Source of the DNA: Lachnospiraceae bacterium
GTDB taxonomy: Bacteria > Bacillota_A > Clostridia > Lachnospirales > Lachnospiraceae
DNA length: 6,104 bases
Reading direction: 5' to 3'
Assembly: GCA_024689605.1 (NCBI GenBank)
Contig: JAILDD010000086.1
Coordinates: 1 to 6,104, forward strand
A program made the translations under genes and the position numbers. The stretch's first letter is position 1. The number at the start of each line of letters is the position of its first letter. Positions 1 through 6,104 of the stretch are shown here, one piece after another. The notes beneath the pieces were generated by a model. The model was not told the DNA's origin, ran no database searches, and was given only the letters and a program-made list of their open reading frames with translations.

Positions 1-187
1 GGCAGAGCTTACCAGCACTACTACAGAGCTGGGGGCTATCTCAGAGGAGCTTGGTGCATCTGCAGAGCAGGTTGCAGCTTCCTGCCAGCAGGTTACGGAA
101 GCGTGTGTGGATACACAGACATCCACCGGTGAGATGCGTACCGTTAATGATGATATGTGCGCAGCAATAGAGTTCTTCAAGGTTTAA
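1..187 (+). CDS. Methyl-accepting chemotaxis protein, C-terminal end (partial)
   Basis: The reading frame is open from the left edge (first full codon at base 2) to TAA at 185-187 and gives 61 residues plus stop. It is the C-terminal helix of an MCP signalling domain: heptad-patterned, rich in Ala, Ser, Thr, Glu and Gln. The stretch GAISEELGAS (bases 32-61) fits the methylation-site consensus of small residue pair, two any, Glu/Gln pair, two any, small residue pair. Fourteen residues later AASCQQVTEA is a near match in the same heptad register. In the family these glutamates are methylated by CheR and demethylated by CheB, tuning CheA activity at the receptor array. The protein ends EFFKV, with no NWETF-like CheR-docking pentapeptide. 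The sensor and membrane part lies left of the window, so ligand and topology are unknown. A cytoplasmic MCP is equally possible. Confidence 0.85.
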   Translation, partial: AELTSTTTELGAISEELGASAEQVAASCQQVTEACVDTQTSTGEMRTVNDDMCAAIEFFKV

Positions 188-224
188 TGGCCTGGGAAGA
201 CCTAAATACCGTAGGATAGAGTTG

Positions 225-254
225 AAAACGCAGTCATTTAATGGCTGCGTTTTT
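225..254 (+). terminator. Rho-independent terminator after the chemotaxis gene
   Basis: The arm 225-237 (AAAACGCAGTCAT) pairs with 241-253 (ATGGCTGCGTTTT) around a TTA loop. It forms 13 pairs including one G-U, with a GC-rich core (ACGCAG/CTGCGT) and a run of T at 250-254. It begins 37 bases after the stop codon of the chemotaxis gene. The arms carry A and T runs on both ends, so it could also work on the opposite strand, but no minus-strand gene ends here. Confidence 0.85.
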
Positions 255-258
255 ATCG

Positions 259-287
259 TGGTTACATTGCTCAAAATGGGGTATAAT
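259..287 (+). promoter_or_regulatory. Probable sigma-A promoter of the pepD unit
   Basis: A consensus -10 box TATAAT lies at 282-287. At the ideal 17-base spacing the -35 region is TGGTTA (259-264), which matches TTGACA at only three of six positions, so the -35 is weak. No exact TGn extended -10 sits directly upstream (the bases are GGG). Transcription would start near 293-296, giving a leader of about 50 bases before the ATG at 347. Its place directly after a terminator and before a gene supports the call. Confidence 0.65.
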
Positions 288-334
288 ATTTACATAAGTA
301 TGAAAAGTGGCAACCTATGTCACGGAAGGAAAGC

Positions 335-340
335 AGAGGA
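335..340 (+). promoter_or_regulatory. Ribosome binding site deciding the pepD start
   Basis: AGAGGA lies six bases before the ATG at 347. The in-frame upstream ATG at 317 has no comparable purine-rich site (the bases before it are GTGGCAACCT), so the 347 start is preferred. Confidence 0.7.
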
Positions 341-346
341 TCGATC

Positions 347-1801
347 ATGTCCGGCAGATTAGAAGGTCTTGAACCGTCAAAAGTATTTCATTTTTTCGAA
401 GAGATTTGCAGCATTCCCCATGGCTCCTATCATGTAGATGAGATAAGCAGCTATCTGGAGGATTTTGCCGTAAAAAGGAACCTCAGGTACGTAAGGGATA
501 AAGAAAACAATGTGGTAATATACCGTGATGCGTCAGATGGATATGAGGATAAGCCTGTTATCATACTGCAGGGGCATATGGATATGGTGGCAGTAAATGA
601 TGACCAGGCGGTTGACATGGATACTACACCGCTGGATGTATGCCATGATGATGAGTATATCTATGCAAAGGGTTCCAGCCTCGGAGGAGATGACGGAATA
701 GCAGTGGCGTACATGCTGGCCATACTTGATGATGCCAGCATCAAGGCTCCTGCTTTGGAGGCTGTTTTCACGACAAACGAAGAGGTGGGTATGGACGGAG
801 CCATAGCCCTTGATCCCGGTCTGCTTAAGGGAAAAAGGCTTATAAATCTTGATTCGGAAGAAGAAGGGATATTCATAGCCGGTTGCGCAGGGGGCATCAA
901 AATGAAGGCGGGCATAGAGCTGTCGGCTTCTGATAATGCAGATGGAACTGATAAAGCCTGCGTCAAAGTGTCTGTAAGCGGGCTTCTGGGCGGACATTCA
1001 GGGGAAATGATAATAAAGAACAGGGCGAATGCCATCAAGATATGCGGGCGGCTTCTTTATGATATCTGCGACAGATTCGATGCGGAATTTGTTGATATAA
1101 AGGGTGGCACGAAAAGCAATGCCATAGCGGATAAGGCGGAGTTTGAGATACTAATAAACCGTGATGATATTTCTGAATTGAATATTGTTATAGCAAGTGT
1201 AGAACAAGAGATAAAAAACGAGTACCGTCAGAAAGACGACGGCATAAAGATAACGGCAGCAGACAGTTTACTTGGTGAAAGAAGCATATTTGCTGCAGAT
1301 TCATTAAAGAAACTTGCGTCATTCATTATGGCGGTGCCGGACGGGGTGCAGGCTATGTGCGGCTGGACAGAGGGTCTTCCTCTTACTTCACTGAATGTGG
1401 GTATAATAGAGAGAAAAGGCAATACTGTTTATACTTATCATGAACTCAGGAGCCAGATGGGCAGCAGCCTTCGCAACCTGAGTAAGAGCGTGACTGCAAT
1501 TGCAGATTCTTTTGGCGCAGTCTGTGAAAATTCATCCCAGTATCCCGAATGGGAGTACCGCGAGTCTTCGCCACTCCGTGATGAGATGTGCAGGGTATAC
1601 AGGGAAATGTATTCTGCTGAACCGAAGATAGAAGTTATACATGCAGGGCTTGAATGCGGCATACTCGCGCAGAAGATAGACGGCTTCGATGCGGTGTCCA
1701 TCGGTCCTGATATTCTGGATATTCATACGACAAAGGAAAAGTTATCGATAAAGAGCACTGAGCGGGTGTGGGAGTATCTGTTAAGGGTATTATCGGCGTA
1801 A
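347..1801 (+). CDS. pepD: Xaa-His dipeptidase (aminoacyl-histidine dipeptidase, peptidase family M20C)
   Basis: This is a cytosolic di-zinc dipeptidase of the PepD type. Family members hydrolyse a broad range of unblocked dipeptides, including Xaa-His (carnosine) and Cys-Gly, and recycle imported or intracellular peptides. Read from 347 it has 484 residues, almost the length of E. coli PepD (485). The metal ligands expected for the family are all visible: His77 and Asp79 in QGHMDM, Asp115 in GGDDG, Glu145 (general base) and Glu146 in TTNEEVGMDGA, Asp169 in NLDSEEEG, and His460 in LDIHTT. Other conserved blocks are AGCAGG (178-183), GGHSG (215-219) in the dimerisation/lid region, GGTKSNAI (253-260), LRS (367-369) and IHAGLECG (431-438). 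The alternative ATG at 317 would add ten residues but lacks a ribosome site. It is the first gene after the promoter at 282; no terminator separates it from the next gene 49 bases on. The frame is intact. Confidence 0.95.
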   Translation: MSGRLEGLEPSKVFHFFEEICSIPHGSYHVDEISSYLEDFAVKRNLRYVRDKENNVVIYRDASDGYEDKPVIILQGHMDMVAVNDDQAVDMDTTPLDVCHDDEYIYAKGSSLGGDDGIAVAYMLAILDDASIKAPALEAVFTTNEEVGMDGAIALDPGLLKGKRLINLDSEEEGIFIAGCAGGIKMKAGIELSASDNADGTDKACVKVSVSGLLGGHSGEMIIKNRANAIKICGRLLYDICDRFDAEFVDIKGGTKSNAIADKAEFEILINRDDISELNIVIASVEQEIKNEYRQKDDGIKITAADSLLGERSIFAADSLKKLASFIMAVPDGVQAMCGWTEGLPLTSLNVGIIERKGNTVYTYHELRSQMGSSLRNLSKSVTAIADSFGAVCENSSQYPEWEYRESSPLRDEMCRVYREMYSAEPKIEVIHAGLECGILAQKIDGFDAVSIGPDILDIHTTKEKLSIKSTERVWEYLLRVLSA

Positions 1802-1839
1802 AGGCTGCACCTTTTATGGGGGACGAATCAGTCCGGTTT

Positions 1840-1844
1840 GGAGG
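1840..1844 (+). promoter_or_regulatory. Ribosome binding site of the PAS-array gene
   Basis: GGAGG with six bases to the ATG at 1851 is a near-ideal site. It favours Met1 over the in-frame Met8 at 1872. Confidence 0.8.
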
Positions 1845-1850
1845 GTTATA

Positions 1851-3761
1851 ATGAAGGAACTCTGGAGTATTATGAATATTCTCGACAATGCCGATGATGT
1901 GGCATTGTTTGTTGTAGGTGCAAGGGATTCCAAGATCCTGTACTGCAACCACCTGGTAACTGTCTGCACGAATGCGCATGCCGGTGTGGATGCATCAAGA
2001 GTCTGGGATCAGGAGGATATGCGTAAAGCCATCAGCCATGTGGACCAGGGCGGCGTATACCGTTACCTTGTGGAAAAATCAAACTTCGGCGGACGAAAGA
2101 ATGTGACGGTATGCAAGGTGGTATGGAACCAGGGCATGCTCGCCTATGCTTTCCTCCTGACTTCCCATGTGGATGACAGGGAGGAGGAAGAAAGGGAAAA
2201 GATATTTGGTATTCTGGGCCGTTCCTACAGGAGCATCTTTTTGCTGGATATGATGAAAGGTGAGGTTACCACGTTATTAAAGCCTCTGGATAACGGAGAA
2301 AACCCTTATCGTGCGGTATATTATCATCCTGTACGTTTTGACGAATGGTGCAGCGAGATAATGACAAGCTATGTTCACCCTGATGACCGCAGCCAGGTGG
2401 AAGCATATTTTGATGCGGCCAGGATAAACCGTGAGATCTCTTCGGGAAGTGACTATGCATTCCGTTACAGAAAAAAATTCAAGGATGACTATATCTGGGT
2501 GGAGATGCGCTTCCTTCGCCTTGATGAGATGGAAGGCAAGGTGGTCTGCTCGGAGCGGAGCATTGACGGTGAAGGAACTGCTAACGAGAAGGAACGTGAA
2601 AACGAGATCATAATGAAGTCCTTAAGCAACGCCTACAGGTCAGTATACCTTCTGGATATGAAGACCGGGCGTTATACCACTGTGAAGCAGGACGAGTTTC
2701 TTTTTGGTATTCCTCTGGACGGTGATTATGAAGTGCTCCGTCAGCTTGTAAGTGAGCTTATATCTGATGACGGACAGAAGAATGACTATATGGAATATTT
2801 TTCTCTTGAGGGACTGCGTTCTGCATTCAAAGATGGTGCAGAGAATGTGGGAAGGGAATATAACAGCAATATAAGTACAGATGACGGCTGGGTAGGAGTA
2901 AATGCCTTTAAGCCACCCTATATGCCGGGGATGGAGAATAAATGTGTCCTGACATTCATGGATATCACGGAACACAAAAGAGTTGAGGCGGAGCGGAATG
3001 AAAAGAATATAGTAATAGATATTCTTTCATCAAGATATATATGCGTGTATTTTGTAAGCGTGACAGACGGTTCCTTCCATTCCATAAGAGTGCCTCAGGA
3101 ATACAGATACATTGAAAAACAGTTCGATAAATTCGTGGATGCAATGGAACACTATGCCAAGGCCTATGTCATAGAGCAGTACAGGGATTTCTTTAAGTTT
3201 TCCGGCGCGGATGACCTCATGGGCCGCATAGAGGAATATGCAAAGCGTGAATATGTCTACCGTACCGTGCAGGACAAGTGGATAAGGCTTAATTTTTTCC
3301 CTATCAGGTCTGCGACGGGACAGTTTACCGAAGTGGTCATCGCGTTTGAAAACTATGATGATATGATGGAACAGCATGAGCTGTCACTCATATATAACGC
3401 GACGCTTTTAGCTGACTATGATGTTATGTATGAGTACGACGCAGATACCGGTGTTTTCTATATGCTGGCATTTGACGGACAGCGGATAATAAGGGAAGCA
3501 AAATGGGAAAATGTTGAGAGCGATGTGCCTACGGATCTTACTATACACCCTGATGATATGAATGTATTCAGGATGGCTCTTTCCCAGGAAACGATCCGTG
3601 ATAATTTCAATAAGGGAAAGACTGTGTCCCATGTCTTCCTTCGGGACAGCAGGGGAACGGGGGAGTACAGGCTCTTCATGTATGCATTCCATTACTATGA
3701 AGAGATGGGAAAAGGCAGGGTGCTTATTATGGGCCGTGATGCAGACAGGGAGAATGTTTAA
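1851..3761 (+). CDS. Soluble protein of five PAS-like modules without an output domain
   Basis: The 636-residue protein has no signal peptide or membrane segment, so it is probably cytosolic. By eye it splits into five modules of about 110-135 residues: 1-110, 118-240, 254-377, 386-505 and 512-636. Modules 2-5 share an opening strand pair: SYRSIFLLDM (125-134), AYRSVYLLDM (261-270), RYICVYFVSV (395-404) and DYDVMYEYDA (522-531), each soon followed by a G-[EVRS]-[YF]-like turn. They also share an aromatic late strand: YIWVEMRF, GWVGVNAF, KWIRLNFF, YRLFMYAF. The PAS hallmark HPDD occurs at 176-179 and 566-569, and module 3 ends in DITEHK (371-376), the classic PAS C-cap. Charged, probably helical linkers join the modules (around 108-118, 243-254, 374-387). 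PAS domains sense ligands, redox state or partners. Here no kinase, GGDEF, EAL, HTH or MCP domain follows: the protein stops seven residues after the last strand. A lost or split GGDEF partner is possible. The ligand is unknown. Confidence 0.75.
   Translation: MKELWSIMNILDNADDVALFVVGARDSKILYCNHLVTVCTNAHAGVDASRVWDQEDMRKAISHVDQGGVYRYLVEKSNFGGRKNVTVCKVVWNQGMLAYAFLLTSHVDDREEEEREKIFGILGRSYRSIFLLDMMKGEVTTLLKPLDNGENPYRAVYYHPVRFDEWCSEIMTSYVHPDDRSQVEAYFDAARINREISSGSDYAFRYRKKFKDDYIWVEMRFLRLDEMEGKVVCSERSIDGEGTANEKERENEIIMKSLSNAYRSVYLLDMKTGRYTTVKQDEFLFGIPLDGDYEVLRQLVSELISDDGQKNDYMEYFSLEGLRSAFKDGAENVGREYNSNISTDDGWVGVNAFKPPYMPGMENKCVLTFMDITEHKRVEAERNEKNIVIDILSSRYICVYFVSVTDGSFHSIRVPQEYRYIEKQFDKFVDAMEHYAKAYVIEQYRDFFKFSGADDLMGRIEEYAKREYVYRTVQDKWIRLNFFPIRSATGQFTEVVIAFENYDDMMEQHELSLIYNATLLADYDVMYEYDADTGVFYMLAFDGQRIIREAKWENVESDVPTDLTIHPDDMNVFRMALSQETIRDNFNKGKTVSHVFLRDSRGTGEYRLFMYAFHYYEEMGKGRVLIMGRDADRENV
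2202..3758 (+). repeat. Tandem PAS-like coding units (modules 2-5)
   Basis: The coding sequence carries four diverged repeats of about 125-136 codons. Modules 2 and 3 are closest: the stretches 2224-2252 and 2632-2660 share CCTACAGG at their start and CTGGATATG at their end with identical spacing. They are exactly 408 bases (136 codons) apart, which suggests an internal duplication of one unit. The opening motif of module 4 lies 134 codons after that of module 3, and module 5 about 127 codons further. The units are recognised from protein motifs; the DNA identity outside the short shared blocks is low. Confidence 0.55.
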
Positions 3762-3774
3762 GATTTAGTGAAGT

Positions 3775-4350
3775 ATGAACGATAAGAGACTGAACAGATT
3801 TTTAACGCTTGCCATAGTGGCACTCAGTGTCATGATAGTTGTGCTGGCGGCGCTTCTGATACAGAAGGGATCGGCAACTCTTGCGAACAGCAATGAACCT
3901 ATGCCGCTGCCCATGTCTTCAAATGGTGTCGTTTTTGCTTCCGAACAGGAAATTATAGATGAACAGAACGCTATGGAAGAGGCCCAGACGGAAGTGATGC
4001 TTGGTGCCGTGATCTCGGCCAATACGGGCGTTAATATCCGTACCCTTCCGTCAAAGGAAGGGGATATTGTGCTCAGCGCTTCGCCCGGGCAGTATGTCCA
4101 GGTCACAAAGCTTCGCGATGATGGATGGAACTTCATTATGTACGGCTCAAGAGGCGGTTACATAAGCGATGACTTTCTTGTTTATGGCATTATAGTAAGA
4201 AGTGCCTCGGGACGGACAGAATTTACGGAGATGCCCCTGGATGATGCGGTGGCTGAATATTTTATGGCTAACCCTGATGTGCCGTCCGATATTTTTTCTG
4301 ATGAACCTGAAACCGATGAAGAAACTGCGGAAAGTGAAGGTGACGGGTAA
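3775..4350 (+). CDS. Membrane-anchored protein with one bacterial SH3 domain and acidic tail
   Basis: The 191-residue protein begins with a short basic stretch (MNDKRLNR) and one hydrophobic helix (about 9-29, LTLAIVALSVMIVVLAALL), so it should be anchored with the C terminus outside. No lipobox cysteine or clear signal-peptidase site is visible. A Glu/Gln-rich, probably helical linker (57-74) leads to a bacterial SH3 (SH3b, SH3_3-like) domain at about 77-136, with the usual GVNIRTLPS, GQYVQVT, DDGWNFI and GGYISDDFL blocks. The final 24 residues (168-191) hold 11 Asp/Glu and no basic residue. SH3b domains typically bind peptidoglycan or wall peptides; no catalytic domain is present, so it is not a hydrolase by itself. 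It follows the PAS-array gene by 13 bases. An in-frame TGA at 3769-3771 fixes the start at this ATG, but the ribosome site (AGTGAAG) is poor, so coupling to the upstream gene is likely. Confidence 0.8.
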   Translation: MNDKRLNRFLTLAIVALSVMIVVLAALLIQKGSATLANSNEPMPLPMSSNGVVFASEQEIIDEQNAMEEAQTEVMLGAVISANTGVNIRTLPSKEGDIVLSASPGQYVQVTKLRDDGWNFIMYGSRGGYISDDFLVYGIIVRSASGRTEFTEMPLDDAVAEYFMANPDVPSDIFSDEPETDEETAESEGDG

Positions 4351-4438
4351 ATATAATATTTCAGTGTAGCCTTAAGCATTTGCTGCAGGGGACGTACAAC
4401 AGCGCCAGACGATGACAGCCTTGGTGTCTGCAATTAAG

Positions 4439-4483
4439 AATGCCGGTGAGAATATCTCACCGGCATTTTATTTTCCTTTTTTT
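4439..4483. terminator. Strong hairpin terminator between convergent genes
   Basis: AATGCCGGTGAG (4439-4450) and CTCACCGGCATT (4456-4467) form a perfect 12-bp stem with a five-base loop AATAT. On the plus strand a T-rich tract follows (4466-4483), so it should stop the pepD, PAS and SH3 unit 88 bases after its last stop codon. On the minus strand the bases after the stem read CTTAATTG, a weaker tail, 31 bases beyond the penicillin-binding protein stop. It probably serves both directions, best on plus. Confidence 0.9.
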
Positions 4484-4498
4484 CCTTGGTTAGTGTAC

Positions 4499-6104
4499 TT
4501 AATATCCTTCAATGGAGAAATTGTATCCCTGCGCCGCCAGCGCTGCCTGCTGCTGCTGCAGTATCGCTACATGGGCGGGATCTGCAAAGAATGCCGCATC
4601 ATGCGGGCATCTTGTGGTTCCTCCGTTGGAAGATCCTATGGACGCCGGCTCAGCATGGGTAAGCTCCTGTATGCCGGGCACCTTAAAAGGACAGGTGTCA
4701 CAGGCGGGAAGGCCGGTTGCAAGACAGATATTGCCGTTGTAGTGGACATCACAGGTCTGGGAAGGAACTGTGCCTTCTGCAAAATATTCAGTGCGCAGGT
4801 ATCCGTCACAGAGTCCTGATACCGGAAGGTATCCGGACCTTGAGCATACAGTAACCTGGGTTATGCCGGCAGGAATGTCAAAGGATTTGTATTCCAGGTT
4901 TTCATGCAACCTGCTCATAACGATCTTCCACATCTTCTTGGAAAGGGAAGTCTCCTGGCCGGTAAGCTTCTCGTTGTTATCGAACCCTGTCCAGGTGGTA
5001 GCTGTATAGTAGGGTGTGTATCCCGCAAACCACACATCCTTGTTGCTTGTGGTGGTTCCTGTTTTTCCGGCTATTGCCATGCCACCGAAATTGACCGCTC
5101 CGCCGGTACCGGAGGTTACAACACCTTCCATGGCATCGGTGAGCAGGAAAGCAGTGGTTTCTTTGAGCACACGGTGCTGATCCTGAATGGCGGTTTTATC
5201 TATAAGGATGTTTCCATCATGGTCGTAAATCTTTGTATAAAGTATGGGCTCCATGTACATGCCTCCGTTGGCGATGGTAGCATAAGCTGCGTTAAGTTCC
5301 ATATTTGTGACGCCGTCGGTGATGCCGCCCAGGGCAAGGGGCTGCTGGATATCGCTTGTTACGCGACCGTCAGCCTCTACACGCCTTTCAACCAGAGTGG
5401 TGAAGCCGAAATCCTTCAGGTAGTCAAATCCGACCTGAGGCGTGATCTGTGTCAGTACCTTTACGGCTATGATATTCATTGACTGCTCTATTGCATATCG
5501 TGCAGTGACTGCGCCTCTGTAATTGGCACCGTACCAGTTGTTTACCGGACGGCCGTTAGTGTAGTTAAAAGGTGCGTCAATATAAACTGAAGCGAGGGTT
5601 GTGGCACCGGTGTCTATAGCGGGAGCATAGGCTGCTACAACCTTAAATGTTGAACCGGGCTGTCTTGTGGTATTGGAAGCGCGGTTAAGTGAACGGCTGG
5701 ATTCCTTCGTACCGCGTCCACCGATCATTGCCAGGATATGGCCGGTATACTGATCCTCTATAGTGAGTGAAACCTGGGGCTGGGGTGTCAGGCTTATGCT
5801 CTCTGCGATAATCTCATCACCGGGCTTCATCACGTATTCCGAGTATTCCTGGATAGCTGCGTAGGCATCATCCTGTGAAGTGTAGAGCTGGTTATAATTG
5901 GAATTCTGCTCCTTATAATATGCCTTGAACATTTCATTGGAGAAGCTCTGGGTTTCACCATCAGAATGCTGTATTGTTAGCTTGTAATTCAGGTACCACT
6001 TGGTTCCTTCGGGATAATTGGTTTCATCCGCGTAAATCTCATCACACATGGACTGTATGGTGGGATCAAGAGTGGTATATATGCTTAAGCCGCCGCTGTA
6101 GAGC
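4499..6104 (-). CDS. Class A penicillin-binding protein (PBP1A type), C-terminal part (partial at 5' end)
   Basis: The minus-strand frame stays open to the right edge, giving 534 visible residues; the ATG at 6049 is internal, because before it the frame reads YSGGLSIYTTLDPTIQ, the hallmark join after the glycosyltransferase (GT51) domain of PBP1A proteins. The transmembrane and GT51 parts must lie beyond the window. The enzyme polymerises and cross-links peptidoglycan at the outer membrane face. All transpeptidase motifs are present (numbered from the visible start): SxxK as Ser151-Thr-Phe-Lys154 in RQPGSTFK (catalytic serine codon at 5651-5653), SxN as Ser208-Met-Asn210, and KTGT at 347-350. 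A linker or insert of about 90 residues (roughly 19-109) precedes DQYTGHILAMIGGRG, a clostridial style. The C-terminal tail after about residue 410 has seven cysteines in repeated C-x-x-[ST]-G-like units and a CDTC motif, then a Gln/Ala-rich end. It is convergent with the SH3 gene. Confidence 0.95.
   Translation of the reverse strand, partial: LYSGGLSIYTTLDPTIQSMCDEIYADETNYPEGTKWYLNYKLTIQHSDGETQSFSNEMFKAYYKEQNSNYNQLYTSQDDAYAAIQEYSEYVMKPGDEIIAESISLTPQPQVSLTIEDQYTGHILAMIGGRGTKESSRSLNRASNTTRQPGSTFKVVAAYAPAIDTGATTLASVYIDAPFNYTNGRPVNNWYGANYRGAVTARYAIEQSMNIIAVKVLTQITPQVGFDYLKDFGFTTLVERRVEADGRVTSDIQQPLALGGITDGVTNMELNAAYATIANGGMYMEPILYTKIYDHDGNILIDKTAIQDQHRVLKETTAFLLTDAMEGVVTSGTGGAVNFGGMAIAGKTGTTTSNKDVWFAGYTPYYTATTWTGFDNNEKLTGQETSLSKKMWKIVMSRLHENLEYKSFDIPAGITQVTVCSRSGYLPVSGLCDGYLRTEYFAEGTVPSQTCDVHYNGNICLATGLPACDTCPFKVPGIQELTHAEPASIGSSNGGTTRCPHDAAFFADPAHVAILQQQQAALAAQGYNFSIEGY

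Noticed and set aside
317..346. Upstream ATG giving a ten-residue longer PepD (MSRKESRGSI)
   Set aside because: It lacks a ribosome binding site. The ATG at 347 has AGAGGA six bases before it and gives a length matching the family (484 versus 485 residues in E. coli).
1802..1850. Short inverted repeat GGAC...GTCC between pepD and the PAS gene as a terminator
   Set aside because: The stem has only four pairs and no T-run follows, so it would not end transcription.
533..1979. Several minus-strand open frames opposite pepD and the start of the PAS gene
   Set aside because: They are antisense shadows of strongly supported coding sequence, with no recognisable domains.
4352..4440. TATAAT-like sequence at 4352-4357 and possible alternative pairings (CAGAC 4406-4410 with GTCTG 4426-4430; GCATT 4376-4380 with AATGC 4439-4443) suggesting a small RNA or attenuator
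   Set aside because: No convincing -35 box, short and interrupted stems, and no downstream plus-strand gene to attenuate. It reads more simply as a 3' untranslated region before the terminator.
4412..4819. Plus-strand open frame of 135 codons, and others of 192 and 79 codons within 4770-5482
   Set aside because: They lie opposite the well-supported penicillin-binding protein gene, and the first begins at the terminator hairpin. Their products resemble no protein family and they have no suitable ribosome sites.
6047..6049. ATG as the start of the penicillin-binding protein
   Set aside because: The frame remains open upstream and encodes the conserved GGLSIYTTLDPTIQ block, so this Met is internal and the gene runs off the window.
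1..6104. Mobile elements, CRISPR arrays, tRNA/rRNA genes, phage or defence genes
   Set aside because: No transposase or integrase motifs, no direct-repeat arrays and no tRNA-like cloverleaf were seen. All the large frames are explained by the genes listed.

Overview
The window looks like a piece of a Gram-positive clostridial chromosome, most likely a motile member of the Lachnospiraceae. The basis is the style of the proteins (a clostridial class A penicillin-binding protein with a long insert before its transpeptidase domain, a receptor-type chemotaxis protein, a multi-PAS protein), frequent use of ATA and AGG/AGA codons, and strong GGAGG-type ribosome binding sites. This is inferred by eye; no database search was possible.

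Layout, left to right: (1) positions 1-187 hold the last 61 residues of a methyl-accepting chemotaxis protein, followed by a clear Rho-independent terminator (225-254). (2) A TATAAT -10 box (282-287) starts a new transcription unit of three plus-strand genes: pepD (347-1801, Xaa-His dipeptidase of peptidase family M20C, all metal ligands present), a 636-residue soluble protein that reads as five PAS-like modules in a row with no output domain (1851-3761), and, 13 bases later, a 191-residue membrane-anchored protein with one extracytoplasmic bacterial SH3 domain and a very acidic tail (3775-4350). (3) A perfect 12-bp hairpin (4439-4467) with a T-rich tract ends this unit. (4) On the minus strand, convergent with it, lies the 3' part of a class A penicillin-binding protein gene (4499-6104). 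The transpeptidase domain is complete, while the transmembrane and glycosyltransferase parts lie beyond the right edge.

How the genes may work together: PepD is a cytosolic housekeeping peptidase and its link to the next two genes may only be shared transcription. The PAS array is the part least explained by known systems: it has sensing modules but no kinase, GGDEF, EAL, HTH or methyl-accepting domain, so any signal would have to be passed on through protein contacts. The SH3 protein and the penicillin-binding protein both act at the outer face of the membrane and the cell wall, but nothing in the sequence ties them functionally. I see no mobile element, CRISPR array, tRNA or rRNA. There is no gene-free stretch over 300 bases. 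Most of the window is ordinary chromosomal core and sensory genes, and I found no strong evidence of a wholly new system.
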